A DNA stretch of 64,000 nucleotides from Acanthaster planci (Eukaryota > Echinodermata > Asteroidea > Valvatida > Acanthasteridae): positions 83,793 through 147,792 of the forward strand of contig NW_019091510.1 of assembly GCF_001949145.1 (NCBI RefSeq), given 5' to 3'. The first letter of the stretch is position 1, and each line of letters begins with the position of its first letter. Positions 45,901-58,000 of this stretch are shown in pieces. The notes beneath the pieces were generated by a model, which was not told the origin of the DNA, ran no database searches, and saw only the letters and a program-made list of their open reading frames with translations. A program made the translations under genes and the position numbers.

Positions 45901-48900
45901 GAGTGTTATTTTCGTGTATATTTTGTGTTCTTTAAGTTTTCTTGTGTGTGTACCGTGCAGGTTTTTACCGTCGGTACTATGAGATTCGCCCCTGCTGTGC
46001 CCATGACTATCCCACCGATTAATTCCAGGTCTTAATCGGTTGAATTCAGGGGGTCGTTTTCGGTATCTGTATATTCCCCTGTTTCTCCAGCTACTACTGG
46101 ACGAGGAAGAAGGCCTTGCCGTCGGCCAGGGTTTCCTGACGATCCTGAGGTATATTCCTGAGGCATCCGACTTAGCAAGCCTTTCAACAGTATCACCTTG
46201 CTCGCTAAGGACTAAAACCAACTTTATCTTGATTTCATGAAGTCTTTGTCTCGGTCTCCAGTCTATTTCATTTCTCTCTCTTACCGGAGTAAATTCCACG
46301 GAGGTGGAAAGAGTGCTCTCCTCTCTGTTAAGACCTCAGAGTAGTATAAAGTTATGCTAGGGGCTCTTGATGAGAATGTCTTCTCTGCCTTTGAATGATT
46401 TTTGTGCGGTTTGCTTGACTCTTCTTTCGCATTGCCGACCGAAGCCACATTAACGCACGAAACTATCCAGGCCATCTTCAACATTCTCCGGCACCTTTCC
46501 CAACATCGACGAAAGGAACAATGGTTCATGCAGTCAACCTGCAGAGAATCCACATAGCAGGGCTCGACAACGCAGTGGCGGATTCACTCTCTCGTGGGTA
46601 AGCTCACCCAACGGGGTAGATTTTTCATTCCGATGTGGCCTAGCCTTCCCTCGGTTTGATAGAGCAGCCTCACGTCGGTCGACCTCTTCGCTTCTCTGAA
46701 CAACGCCTATCTCCCGGTATTCTACATGAGAGTTTCTCTCCTCCGCGTGAGCCACAGATGCCCAACAGTTCGATTGGTCCAGCATGCTCGGTTATGCCTT
46801 TCTATCTCATTAATTTCGCTAGTCTTCTCCGAGAGAGATCGAGATTACTGTCGGATACTCATTATCTCTCCTTTCCGACCTTTCCAGCCCTGGGTTCCAG
46901 TCTATCAAGACTTCTGGTTTACCATCCGTTTGTCTTCCTGCCCAGTCCGGTCATCCTCCGCTATCCAACGTCGGGGATCCTTCAACCGGTCCCGGCGATC
47001 TGCAACTTACTTGTTGTCCAATTGTTCAACCATCGTTCTGTTCGGCGGGACTTTCTAGCGATGCTACAGCTAAGGCCGCACGGGGACGTCGTCTGCCCAC
47101 CTTTTGAACTTATGACAGCAGAACTTAACATTTTGTTACGTACTAGTGCGATGGGCAGGCTTTGGCTTCAGCCAACGCTCCTGTGAGTTCCCTGGCAGGT
47201 TACTTTAATACTTATACTTCTTTCACTCGGAGCTGCAAGTACTCACAACTTGTATCTACAGGTCAGCCCTGGCTATTAAACACGTTGGTTTCAAAGACAG
47301 TTCCGCCGTCTCTTATAGCATGAAATTCCATAACCTGTTGCATGGCACATCCTTCCAATGTCCCCTCGTCTGTAGATTAGTCTGGTCACGGGACCTATAT
47401 GCATTCCAATCCTCTCTTCGAACCCGAAATGATACCCCCCTTGGGCAGACCAGCGTCAGGTTGGCCTTTTTCCTGACAGTGGTTACCTCCAGAGGATGTT
47501 GCGAGCTACACGCTCTTCCCGTTGCCTAAGGCCATCTACGTTAGGAGCCACAATGGTGCTCGCCTCATTCCCTCTATTGGCTTCCTGACGAAGGGCCAGA
47601 CTCCCTCGTTTGATCCTACCGACATCTTGGCACCCTCCGTCTCTTTACATCCTGGAAACGTTGCAGATAAACCATGGTGCTCTGTTCGTGTCATGGAGTG
47701 GTATTTAACAAAAAGACAGTAGTGTGAGAGAGACGATGATCCTGTTGCTTATCACTATCACGAATCCCCACCGTCCAGCATCGACGGTCACTGCTGCCCA
47801 CTGGATTGCCTCGGCCATTAAATCTGCTAATCCAGTCTGGCCTTCACGCTCTGATGATCATGATAATCAACTTCACACCAGGGCTCATGATGTACAAACA
47901 GTATTTGTATCTTGGCCTTACTTTCAAGAGATCTCCATTGCAGATATCTGTAAAGCTGCATGTTGGAAGTCTTCCTCTACCTTCACCACCTGTTATTTGG
48001 GGGATGTCCTACAGAGCAGATGTCAAATGGACCTCCTGCGGGACGGACAGACGACAAGTTACCGTAAAGTTCATTTTATGGTAGTTCGGCTACCTTGCCT
48101 TCCCTATTATACCATTTACTATTTCCTCAACTTATACACTCATCCTTGTTTTATGTGTGAATGTGTTTTCTTAGCATTATGTGTCGTAGCCAACCCCCCT
48201 CCTAGAACGGTGCCACTCGGCATTTTGTACTGACTGTTTCGGTAGGTAGAACGCCGTAGACGCCTCCCCGCAGTAATGTTGGTCGAGTCTACTAGTGAAT
48301 ACCTACCCAAACAGTCCTCTTCCACCCGTCCTCCCCATTTGTCTCTGCCGTTTGAGCTGCTTTCGAAAAAAGGACAATCACGGCGACGAGACCGTATTGC
48401 CTTTTCGGGGGGTCAATGGTGCACCACGGATGATCGAATCTTTTCCGCGAATAATAATAGGCGCATGGGAAATTATATCTAGTGACTGTTTGGGTAGATA
48501 TTCACAAGTAGACTCGACCCATGCTACTGTGGGGGGGGGGAGTTTAGAGGACTGTTGGTTTGGGTTGGGTTAAACTGGAATATAATTTGGACTGGATATT
48601 AGGTTGTGGCTTAGGCTCGATTGGTTGGGTTAAATTGGCTGGATTGAATAAGTGGAGTTGGGGTCGGGCCGGGTTGGTTTAGCTTTGTTTGAATCGGCTA
48701 GGTCGAAGAGGCAGTATTCGATGTGAGAACTTTCTGGTTTTCATGTTATTTGTTTTTCCTTCATGAGATTTTGATGCTTTTTACTTTCTTGTTGCTACTG
48801 TTTAAGGCTTTACTATAATATTTCTTTTACAGGTAAAACTGAAAACTTTGAGAACTCATTTACTCCAGTTACTGATGTTCCACCTGAGAGGATTCCGCTG

Positions 48901-51900
48901 GCTTTCTATTCGGGTCTCTTTGCTTACGCAGGATGGTAAGAAGGCTATTAATGCTAAGACACTTAATTTAGATCTGAAGAAGCTGAGACGGGTGGCTGAA
49001 GGGATTGTTTCGGAATCACAACTAATGAAAATTAGACTGGCTGCTTGCTTGCATGAGAATTGTCATTCTCAGAATTCCCGTCTATCTGAACAGTGGAGAA
49101 AAGGGAGTTATCGCCTTGAAGTGTTATAAAAGATTCGATATCAGTCGCAGTCTTAAAAGACGAGCTTATACCCTCTCTGATGGTACGCTTACGCAAATGT
49201 AATATTAGGACCCCTTTTTGAGGCTTTCAAGATTGAAGGAAATTCTTCTCTTTCGATTCTTCCTTGCTTGGGGACTTCTTGTGGAAGAACTTCACGACAA
49301 CGTCAGACTGTAAACAATTATTCAGTGAATACCGCTTGCCCATGCTCTCCCCATAGGCAATACCTGCCATGTGTCACCGAGGAAATGATAAATCCGTCCA
49401 GGTAAACGGCAAAGCCTTTCTCGTAAAGAATAGCATCTCATCAGGTCAGATGCATGCAACTCATCTGTGACTCTTATTAATGAGAAATATACTGTTAGTG
49501 GTAAAGTACAAAATGCCGAGGAAAAACAAGACTTCATTCTTATATTGCGTTGTCCATTATAAATCGGTCATCAAATTTGTAAGGGATATTGAAATGGCAG
49601 TTGATTATTCTAGCCTGCTGTATGTCAAAACAAGAATACCCAAGCCCCATACCAAATTTTAAAAGGAAAGTTGAATACCGCCCTCTTGAACTTCAGTAGT
49701 CGTTATTTCCAGATATTACTGAACTCTACTCGATGCATTGAGCGACAGGGTTTTAAACGCCTCGTACGTAATGTGTGACCAATTTCTATTTCAAACAGAA
49801 ATCTTCCATTGGGAATCGTCATATCGATGGGCATCATTACTGTAATCTACATCATGGCCAATGTAGCCTATTATGTGGTCCTTTCTCCAGCGGAGCTGCT
49901 GGCTTCAGACGCTGTAGCTTTGGTAACTCATTATTTGCAGAGAATATACACTGAAGATGGTAGAGGCCCTACTACTGGTCCAAATCTCAAATTCGCTCTT
50001 TCTCTTGCTTTGTATATAAACTCAAACAGCTTGTAGGGACCTATTAATTTTGAACCAAAATGCATAGACTTTCATCTTTGGATCGACAGGATAGAGTCCT
50101 GTACTAATATAGCAAGACAAAATCTGTTCATTGAGAAGCTAGACTTGAGCAGAGGAACTCTCCCCTTCAGAAGAGCCATGATATGGTCAAAGGGTAGCTG
50201 GCTGATATCACCTCCTCTCGGTACCAGAAGTTGTCAAACAATAATTTGTCAACTTATAGGCCTGTGGTAACCCAATGAATATTTACGTAAAGCAGCAGGT
50301 GTCCTCTCTATAGGTGTTTTTTGGTCATATTTTACATAGAGGGTGTACTTGTGAACAGAGTCCCAGGTAAATTTTCATTTTCAATGGGTGCATTATACCC
50401 TGCGCTTCATTTGAGTTCCTTGTTGCAAGAAAAAACATACATTTTGCCTTGACGTCTCATTCCTCTTGTTTATAAAGACTTTTGGTGAACGAGTCCTGGG
50501 CTCTTGGTCTGTGTTATGTTGGTTGGCCGTTGCTTTGTCTTGCATAGGAGGTGCCAATGGAACTATTTTCGGAGCTTCAAGGTAATTGCATGATCCCTTA
50601 CTATTGGTAATTTTTCTTCAAGGTGTATTAAACTTTCATTCGGAAAAGTTAATTATTTTGTATTAACCTGAACCAATAAACAGTTTGTTTGTTTTTTTAA
50701 TCTCTAGCCTAAGGACGCTTTGCTTTTTTCAGGTCTCTCATGGTGTCATCGCAAGAGGGCGTCATGCCTGAAGTCCTGGGGATGATCCACGTGCACTACA
50801 AGACACCTCTACCAGCGGCACTCGCTTTCGTAACTTTTTTTTTTCAAAATTATTATTTTAAACATTTAATTAAACACTACTGCGTATAAAGAATTTGTAA
50901 TTTTGAAGATGAAATGAGTTTCAATATGAAGAGGTTAATTCCTTTGGTTTGTTTGCAAGTAAACAAGAAACAAAATTGATTTTCATCTGTTCTGCAGCGA
51001 GCCCCTTTTTAAGGTTAAACATGCCACTTTAATAACAAGCACACCTGCGTGTATTAGCCGTAGTATTATTTCTGGGCAAGTTTACTAGTGAATGTGCTGT
51101 CGATTGAGAAACGGTCACTTGGCATTTTCGAAATATTTTGGCATCAGTTGGTTCAGTTGCCCCACTGTCTCTTGATATAATCACTGACAATATGCTTCCT
51201 ACCCGCAGTTCCCCATTGTTGTGTGCCTGCTGACCTTTGCAGATGTCGGTGCGATTCTCAACTACATGAGTTTTTCCAACTGGCTATTCATATGTGTGTC
51301 ACTTGCCATCATCCCATACTACAGATGGAAATATCCAGACATACCCAGGCCATTCAAGGTACAGGTCAAAAAGAGAGACTTTATTTGGCGTATAGTTGGC
51401 GAAAAATTAGGCAATACTTTTCTAACCTTTTTATTTCTTAAAGGACCACTTTTTCGACAGCCTCAGACTCGGATCCAGGGTGAATATTGGCCTTGCAAGA
51501 AGTGATTATAAGGTTACGTACACGGAATCTGTCCATTTAGGGGAAGCACACTACAGTCTGTTGAACGCAATTAAGACACCTCATTGGAATAGTAGTTCTT
51601 ATTAAAGATACTGGATTGGTGCGCAAAGCATCACTTTCCTAACTTATTAACACTTGGTACGAAAACTATACGTGACATCGTGACCGGGAAAAGGCTAAGG
51701 GGTGGGTTTTCTATTCCACTTAATTCATTCTGTAAATGCAACTGGAGAGCCGCCAGTTACCAGCTGATGAAAATATCTCTTGATTCCACAAGGTTCCCGC
51801 GTCATCAGAAACGTCAGTCATTAAGCGAATTTGAATGGGGTTATGAAGGGTTGCAAGTCCAGGGGCGTGGTGACTTGGGGTGTGTGAGTGCGCCCCCCCC

Positions 51901-53124
51901 CAATAATTAATTCCAGTCGGCAAATAGAGCTTCGGCAAATTACAAGACGATATACGTCACCCGTCGGTATTTCCCCTGAAGCAGCGGCGTATCAATTAAG
52001 CATTTGGCGGGGGGGGAACCCAAAAGCGAATGCATCTTTGGGCTCATTCGGACTCCGGTCTTGACATCCTTGCTTTAATTTCTTGGTGTTGTTTTCTTAG
52101 GGATTTGGTGCTAATATTTGATAAATAAATATATCAAATACATGTACTTTCTTTTCTACTTACCCATTCTTCGTTTGAAAAATGCAACAATTTTCATCAG
52201 GGGCCTCCCCCTCTGCTGGATACGCCACATTCCTGAAGCATGAAATGTTGTGTAGCACGGGTCATTTGTTAGTTTTTCACGACACGAGGTTAGTGAGCAA
52301 GTTAAAAGTCGGCAGATTGAGGCAGGGCACCCCCCCCCAAGAAAATGCCTTTGGTACACCACTGGTTGCAACCTTCTTCAGCTGCTCCATTTGTCTCATG
52401 TCTCATTTGTTTCGGAGAGAGGATACTCTGTCACCTTCCCCATTTCATGAGGGCTACAAAGCATTGTAAGCACAACAACCTAACTTCTTGCTTTGGTCAG
52501 GTTCCCGTCATTCTACCCATCATCTTCATTGCGTGCGGTTTGTTTGTAATGGCTGTCTCCCTTTACTCTTCGCCGGTTGAATGTGGCATCGGGGCCGGCA
52601 TCACCGTGACAGGGATACCAGTCTACCTGCTATTCGTTTGGTGGGAGAATAAACCCAGCTGGTTTACAAATGCAATCGGTAAGATGACGGCATAATGGCC
52701 CATGTTCTTTTCGATAGCAAAAGCTGTAAGGTCTTTCTTTGTGCATGGAGGACAAACCAGTGTTTGCTTACGGATAGAGTTATGGGAAACCAGAAACCAG
52801 GATGACTGATCTTGCCAGGTCGTTTTATTGACAGAGACAGACCGCAGGTGTTTTCGGTGCGTCCATTTTAGTACACGCATGGGGTAGGCCTATTGGCCTT
52901 TATACTTGGCGGGCTCGCGTGCGCTGCTGTAAACAGTGTGTATTTTCAGAGGACTGTACCATACGAGCAACGTGTCTTAATTGAATGCAAAATGTTTATT
53001 AAATTCATCAGTGATAGATATACCAACCGAAGTTATCACCTGATATTTCATTTCTTTAGACACACTAACGTCTGTCCTGCAGAGGTTCCTCCTGATAGCG
53101 CCGCCAGATACAAAGTCAGACTAG
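42942..53124 (+). CDS. SLC7 light-chain amino acid transporter, xCT-like, copy 2
   Basis: The second tandem copy, a heteromeric amino acid exchanger light chain. Exons: 42942-43446, 44254-44379, 48833-48935, 49357-49401, 49799-49922, 50478-50581, 50733-50829, 51209-51358, 52501-52678, 53060-53124. All have GT-AG borders. Exons 2-10 equal copy 1 in length and phase. The product is 498 residues. The ATG at 42942 is chosen because copy 3 starts at the aligned MKQD; the reading frame is open 30 bases further upstream, but without an ATG. GSGIF is at 54-58, the heavy-chain cysteine is C153, and R130 aligns with xCT R135. The residue aligned with xCT R396 is N392 (SFSNWLF), as in LAT1. The usually invariant SGG before the TM3 region reads SGS (S104). 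Intron 1 carries a TIR element, intron 2 a DIRS element and intron 8 a hAT-like MITE. AATAAA is at 53222-53227. Confidence 0.93.
43492..43893. mobile_element. ~400 bp TIR element in copy 2 intron 1, absent from copy 3
   Basis: The left end CAGCTCGGTATTCCAA and the right end TTGAAATACCGAACTG are inverted copies with few mismatches. A longer inverted pair (TATCTGGTTCGTAAGTG at about 43609 and CACTTACGAACCAGATA at 43794-43810) lies inside. Flanking intron sequence (CAATGATCT on the left, CAGTCACTCAAGGGAA on the right) is close together in copy 3 at 55531-55575, which looks like the empty site. No transposase is encoded. Confidence 0.65.
44593..45402. mobile_element. Possible TIR element with CGTCGCCC/GGGCGACG termini
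   Basis: ATTCCATATCTGCCGTC and CGTCGCCCGTCGCCCGTCGT on the left face ACGACGGACGATGGGCGACG near 45361 on the right, in inverted orientation. The interior is AT-rich and non-coding. A third block, GGAATTCCATATCTGTCGTC at 45583, repeats the left end directly beside the DIRS element. Exact ends and target duplications are not resolved. Confidence 0.4.
45631..45719. repeat. DIRS left inverted terminal repeat
   Basis: Contains CCAAACAGTCACTA, TTTCCCATGCGCCTATTATT and GTGGTGCACCATGACC, each found inverted at 48412-48498 with a few substitutions and one small indel. Confidence 0.85.
46548..47060 (+). pseudogene. DIRS RNase H tail and linker, frameshifted
   Basis: Frame 1 piece: [17 protein letters not shown] (46548-46598), the characteristic end of the RNase H domain. 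After a frame change, [17 protein letters not shown] (46672-46722) and [12 protein letters not shown] downstream match the conserved region that follows RNase H in DIRS polyproteins. Stops and the frame change make it non-functional. Confidence 0.75.
47225..48030 (+). pseudogene. DIRS tyrosine recombinase, broken in three frames
   Basis: [20 protein letters not shown] (47440-47499), then in another frame [20 protein letters not shown], and in a third frame [27 protein letters not shown] and CYLGDV (47994-48008 for YLGDV). These are the ordered motifs of the DIRS recombinase. The HxxR box reads HDVQ, so the catalytic Arg is replaced. The nucleophilic Tyr remains. At least two frameshifts separate the pieces. 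Confidence 0.82.
48230..48315. repeat. DIRS internal complementary region
   Basis: ACTGACTGTTTCGGTAGGTA and GTAGAACGC are complementary to the left outer end (GCGTTCTACGTAACCAAACA). GGTCGAGTCTACTAGTGAAT and ACCTACCCAAACAGTCC are complementary to the right outer end at 48480-48532. The two joined complements are what the circle-junction model of DIRS replication predicts. Confidence 0.78.
48412..48532. repeat. DIRS right inverted terminal repeat and outer end
   Basis: Inverse of the left repeat, with AATAATAATAGGCGCATGGG and AGTGACTGTTTGGG, followed by the outer segment GTAGACTCGACCCATGCTAC that pairs with the internal complementary region. Confidence 0.83.
48548..48710. repeat. GGTTG-rich degenerate repeat, copy 2 intron 2
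   Basis: Irregular GGTTGGGTTAAACTGG-like units just upstream of exon 3 resemble tracts in the same intron of copies 1 and 3. G-runs of three are frequent. Confidence 0.6.
51982..52364. mobile_element. hAT-like MITE, copy 2 intron 8
   Basis: Left end CAGCGGCGTATCAATTAAGC plus a G run; right end a C run plus ATGCCTTTGGTACACCACTG. The ends are inverted and of the CAGTGGCGTA type common to hAT elements. The interior (GTGTTGTTTTCTTAGGG, GCTAATATTTGATAAATAAA) is shared with 60554-60832. No clear target duplication is seen. Confidence 0.5.
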
Positions 53125-53221
53125 TGACAAGTCTACGCAACACAGATGGAACTAGACTGCCGTAATGTATTTTTGCATGCTGAATACTATTTCACGAGTA
53201 GCACTCAGATGAATGATTTCA

Positions 53222-53227
53222 AATAAA
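53222..53227 (+). terminator. Candidate poly(A) signal of copy 2
   Basis: AATAAA lies about 100 bases after the stop codon of copy 2. Confidence 0.55.
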
Positions 53228-55002
53228 GATAGAACGAATCTTCGCTACATGGTTGTCATTAACACAATTCACCGGGCATCCTGCGTTCAAATAACGGCAC
53301 TCTGTAGATAACAACTAAGGTTTGGTTCCAAAGGTATTCCACTTAAGTGCACCATACTCTTGAACGTGTGGGCTATCAAAGGGGCGTATAGGTTTGTCTT
53401 TTGGTAAGGATAAGAGTACGCGAGAAAAAAACCAGTTGGAAGGAGTGACACATCAAGGTTCTTGCTCTGAAGCGAAGGGGCATGCAGTAACATTTTAAAA
53501 AAAGAATCCCTCACAAGCTGTGAAAGGTGGAAGTACCATTCCTAACATGCTGGCGCCAAAATAGGATGAATGAAAACCCGTGTCATCGCGAGTCAGATCA
53601 CAAATGGAAGTTCAGGTCTGGTAAAAACAAACCAAACCATATAATGAACACTGTCGAAAGGACCAACTTCGTCACAGGCCGTTTGAAAACTGCCTTTAAT
53701 TGAGACCGGATAACTTGTCATTATCTTGCAATTACTGAGGACATGACTGAAATGCCATTGTCTCAATTTTGAAGACATTTGTGTTTAATGCTTATATTTT
53801 ATAGCCCCAACGTAGAATATAAACTATTAAAGCGTAACATGCTCTCGTGATTGTATCGATAAAAAGCAAATTATTTGGAAAGGTCTATGTTGTCTTTAGG
53901 AATGGCGTAAAGTTAGATTGCTTAATTTTTATTTCATCTAGAAGTTTGTCAGTTTAACCCACGCTTGGTTATGTACTGTATATTGTATCTGAACCTTTAT
54001 ACAATCAATTTCAGTAAGAAAACCCAAAAGCAGATCAAGCTGACTGACTCAAGAGAGCAAAATGACTTGCTGTCAGTATTGCCTTGTGAAGCTTTGTAGC
54101 AGACATTTTGAAAGAGCTGATCCATTATGTTTGAAGCAATGGGCGTATTCTTCGAAACCACTTCTCATGTTGAACGAACACAAAAAACAGGGTTTCTAAT
54201 GACAAGAATAGCACGCGAACATTGTTTGCGAATAGGATTCTCACTCCTTACTTACTGGGGAGTGGATGGAGAACGTCAGGAATAAACATGGCGGACAAAG
54301 GCACTTACCGCTATTTAACGTTAATTTTGTTGCATAAAACAGAAGCACTCACAGTAACGAAAATATAACCGAAGGCATATATACATGGCTATTTGCTCGC
54401 TGCCGCCATAGGTATGCAGAGCCTCAATCGGGCAGTTTCACACAATAAGTATAGTCGGTTCAGTTGATTTGCGTGTATATTGATTACTAATTTTGCGTGT
54501 GCTGCGTTAGTTCTTATACCGTGCGATCGGAAAACATTTCAAAATAATTCCCTAAGTCATGTCGCCTTCGGCATGTATAAATATCTATAACTCCGCCCTT
54601 CGTTGTGATTTAGTTTTACAAATGAGCCTACAACTTTATAATTGTGCACATTAAAGCTTCCATAATTTGCATACAAAATTATTAGTCTCAATAAGACCCA
54701 ACATGGATTGTATGGATTTGTACATGCAACACTTCATGAAAACAATGTGCCTTTATGTGACTTAAAGCTTTTAGAGTAGCAATAAAATCCAAGATGCACG
54801 TTAATATGGGGAGAATAATCTCAAAATTTGACCTGCTAATTTAATGTACTTTGTCCAACATTTAAAAACTTCACCCTTGTACTTTTTGAGTATCACTAAA
54901 GCGATAAGGCACCCCACCGACTGAAATACTGTGGATAATTCATACTAGCTATGAAAAAAGAAACTTTTATGCAGTGATTTTAGAATCAAATCAGAGAATA
55001 CA
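53228..55002. other. Spacer between copies 2 and 3
   Basis: This holds the copy 3 counterpart of the upstream block (53764-53860) and of the CACTAAAGCGATAAG block (54894). About 1 kb of AT-rich sequence separates them; that spacing is about 360 bases in copy 2, so something was gained here or lost there. No gene is seen. Confidence 0.5.
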
Positions 55003-58000
55003 ATGAAGCAAGACGACAGAGAGAGTTCATCCCGTGATCTGGAGCACCAGACGGGCGAGGTTTGTTCGCTGAAAAGCAGCAAACCCAGTCGGGATCGAGT
55101 TGTGCTCAAACGCCAGATTGGCTTGTGGGGTTGCATCGCTCTGGTCGTGGGCGCGGTCATCGGCTCGGGGATATTTATCTCCCCTAAAGGTATCCTACGA
55201 AACACCGGCAGCGTGGGTCTGTCCCTCTTAGTCTGGGTGGCCTGCGGTGTACTTTCGACCATCGGAGCCTTGTGTTACGCCGAGCTGGGGACCATGATCC
55301 CGCGTTCTGGAGGCGATTTCACCTACCTCCTGGAGAGCTTCGGCGCTGTGCCGGCATTTCTACGAATCTACACATTGACCATCGCATCCCGCACGGGAAC
55401 ATGCGCTATACTCATGATCACTGCAGCCACGTATTTGACCGGACCTTTCTTTGGGGAATGCACCATTCCAAGGGTTCTCATCCAGCTGTTAGGAACGACA
55501 GTGCTAGGTACATTAAAAAGTGTCCCTTTCACAATGATCTCCTAAGGTGGAACTGACTGTCTTAGGAAGCAGTCAGTCAAGGGAACTGAATTTGTATATA
55601 TTAATTTACATAAGTATGGAAAGCTAAACAAGTTGATCTCGGGCAGCAGAATCTTTTTCAAGGCCGAAGTTATAAATAATCAATAAAAGAATTGAAAGGA
55701 AAAAGTGGGGCTTACCAAAAAATTGATTTATTACAACAAATCTTTTCTTATTAACCATATTTCCACTGCCTGTTTTCAACACGCCATTTCATATGTTGAG
55801 GAGAAACGCCCTCTTGTGAGATGGCTTCAAGTTGTTTATGCTACAAAGTAAAAGTAACTTTTCGCCTTGCAGTTTCACTAAAACTGACTTCCTGCTGTGT
55901 GATTCGACAACAAGAATTAGAAGCATTACCACAGTGACAAAATCTATTAGATAGTTGGTACCCGCGCGATACATGACTCTTTGACCAATGGAATGTAAAA
56001 ACAAGTGATTATGCTTCAACGCCTTTTAAACACCTCACTGCTGTATGAACGTGTTGTGGGGTTCATACTCCAAAGCTAAACACGTTAGGAACAAATGCGT
56101 GTTAATGTGTTGATATATTGAGACACAATGACACATTTGGGTGTTTTTTCACAAGACAAAAAGCATGTTGATCAGTTGGTTACACTTTCTGGACATCGAA
56201 ACATGCTTGTTTCCAAAAAGGTGTTTAACTTTAAAGGGTTACGTGTTTACAATTAACGCAAAGACGCGTTTATAATGAGTGCCAATGCACGCGCGCGTCA
56301 AGCTGAACAATGTGTGAGTGCAGTGTCAACGCAGATATGGCGTCCACTCGGAGCCTACATGGTTGTTAAGTTTTAGTCAAAGGAATAAACGACAGCTTAA
56401 CAAAAACTGATTTGTATCTCTGTAGCTACCGTGCTCTGCCTGAATAGCGTGAGTGTCCCGTGGAGCAATCGGGTTCAGATTGTCTTCAGCATCGCCAAGG
56501 TTCTTGGGCTAGTCATCATCATCATTGCAGGCTTTGTCCTTTTGATTCAAGGTATGAAGTAATAGATTTCCCTCAAATATGAAACGTTTGCCATTGCTCT
56601 GCACATACGGAGTGCGAACAGGAACAAAGTTACTTATTTCCATTCCTTTTTGCAACCTTCAAATAGCATTTCCTTCTGTCAAAACTGTTATTTTCATTAT
56701 TTTTTTCCTTTTTGGGTGATGGGTGCGGTGGGAACGGTAAAACTCTCTGCCCTGCAGACACATTTACACAGGTAAATATGTTCCCCTCCAAATAAGTTTG
56801 TAATCCTCTGCGGCTTGACGGTAGATGTGTCCCCGGTAAACGTGTCTCTCTTGCAATGTTAGAAGTCTAGCACCCATGTTTTATTTCGACTGTTTTCGCG
56901 CATACACTGACAGTACATTACCCCTACCAGAGCTAATTGACTCAGTTTTGTCCGGCTGGAACCGTCCTCGCGGTCGCCCCCACAGCCGCTTGAAGGACGT
57001 CGTCCAGTTGCAGCAAGACCCCCAGCAGACAAATCTCCAGCCGAAGGACGCCCTGGCACTCACTCAAGACCATGCAAGGTGGAGGCAATCAGCGGATCAA
57101 CTTGGCCCAACGTCGTCGCGGCATAAGATTTAGTGGCCGTAGTGGTATCTGTAGAATACGGATTACTGCCTTTTCTGATCTCTTGCAGAAACATATAGTT
57201 ATTTAATCGTATTAAATATTTGTTTTATTTTGTTTTTGTTTTTGTGTGTGTTTTTTTTTTTTTTTTTGGCATTTTGATAGCTTTTTGACAAGCAAAAATA
57301 CCTAAATGTATCACCGGTGGGCTAAATTGCCATGGGGCAAAAGGGGGACAAAATTAACACCAGAGGTACTTGGAAGGTGTAACTTTAAGGTGTAACCTTC
57401 ATATTTTTTTTTCAGAGCAGCATTGTACTCTTCTTCAATCAATAAAAACTCTTTTCCATTCTTATTTGGTTGAATGCCATGAAAAGCGCACTTTCTGCAT
57501 GTTTTCCTGAATACGTGAGGGCGCTGTTGCTGGGATGTCATCCAGGGAAGACACAGTTCTTTGCAAAGGTTTTTCTATCAAAATTGTCAAGCCAGCATTT
57601 ACTTTCTGAGAACATTTCTGAGAAAAGGACCAACGCGAGCTTATTGCTATGCACATGAACAACTATGAGTTGGAAATATTCTTTAGCATGAAACCAAAGG
57701 CAGTAATATACCCTTTGAAAAAAAGACCTTTGGAATAGTGACACAAAAGTTGAAAACAAGGCTGAGACACAAAGGTGCAATTTAAATCAGACACGAGGAT
57801 TCGACTGATGACCATCTGATCGAACTTGTCCTCAGAGTTGGTTTCATCTGCTGATTTGGAAATAGAATCGACATCACACTTTCTGGATCTGGAACAGCCT
57901 TGCTAACTCCTGTCGCTTGCACCAGACCGGCAGGCTTTTTGCCTGTGGTTCAGCAGTCCACGTGAGTCTCATGTGGCGTTGTGCGCATGACAACGGTCTC

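Larger units (their letters stand above)
45620..48532 (+). mobile_element. Shortened DIRS-type (tyrosine recombinase) retrotransposon
   Basis: DIRS elements move by reverse transcription and a tyrosine recombinase and have inverted terminal repeats plus an internal complementary region. All three structural marks are seen. The left terminal repeat (about 45631-45719) and the inverse of the right one (about 48412-48498) share CCAAACAGTCACTA, TTTCCCATGCGCC and TATTATTATTCG. The block at about 48230-48315 is complementary first to the left outer end and then to the right outer end, as expected for the internal complementary region. Coding remnants are RNase H and recombinase pieces. At 2.9 kb it is shorter than complete elements, and no reverse transcriptase core is visible. 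It lies in intron 2 of transporter copy 2, in the same orientation as the gene. Confidence 0.85.
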
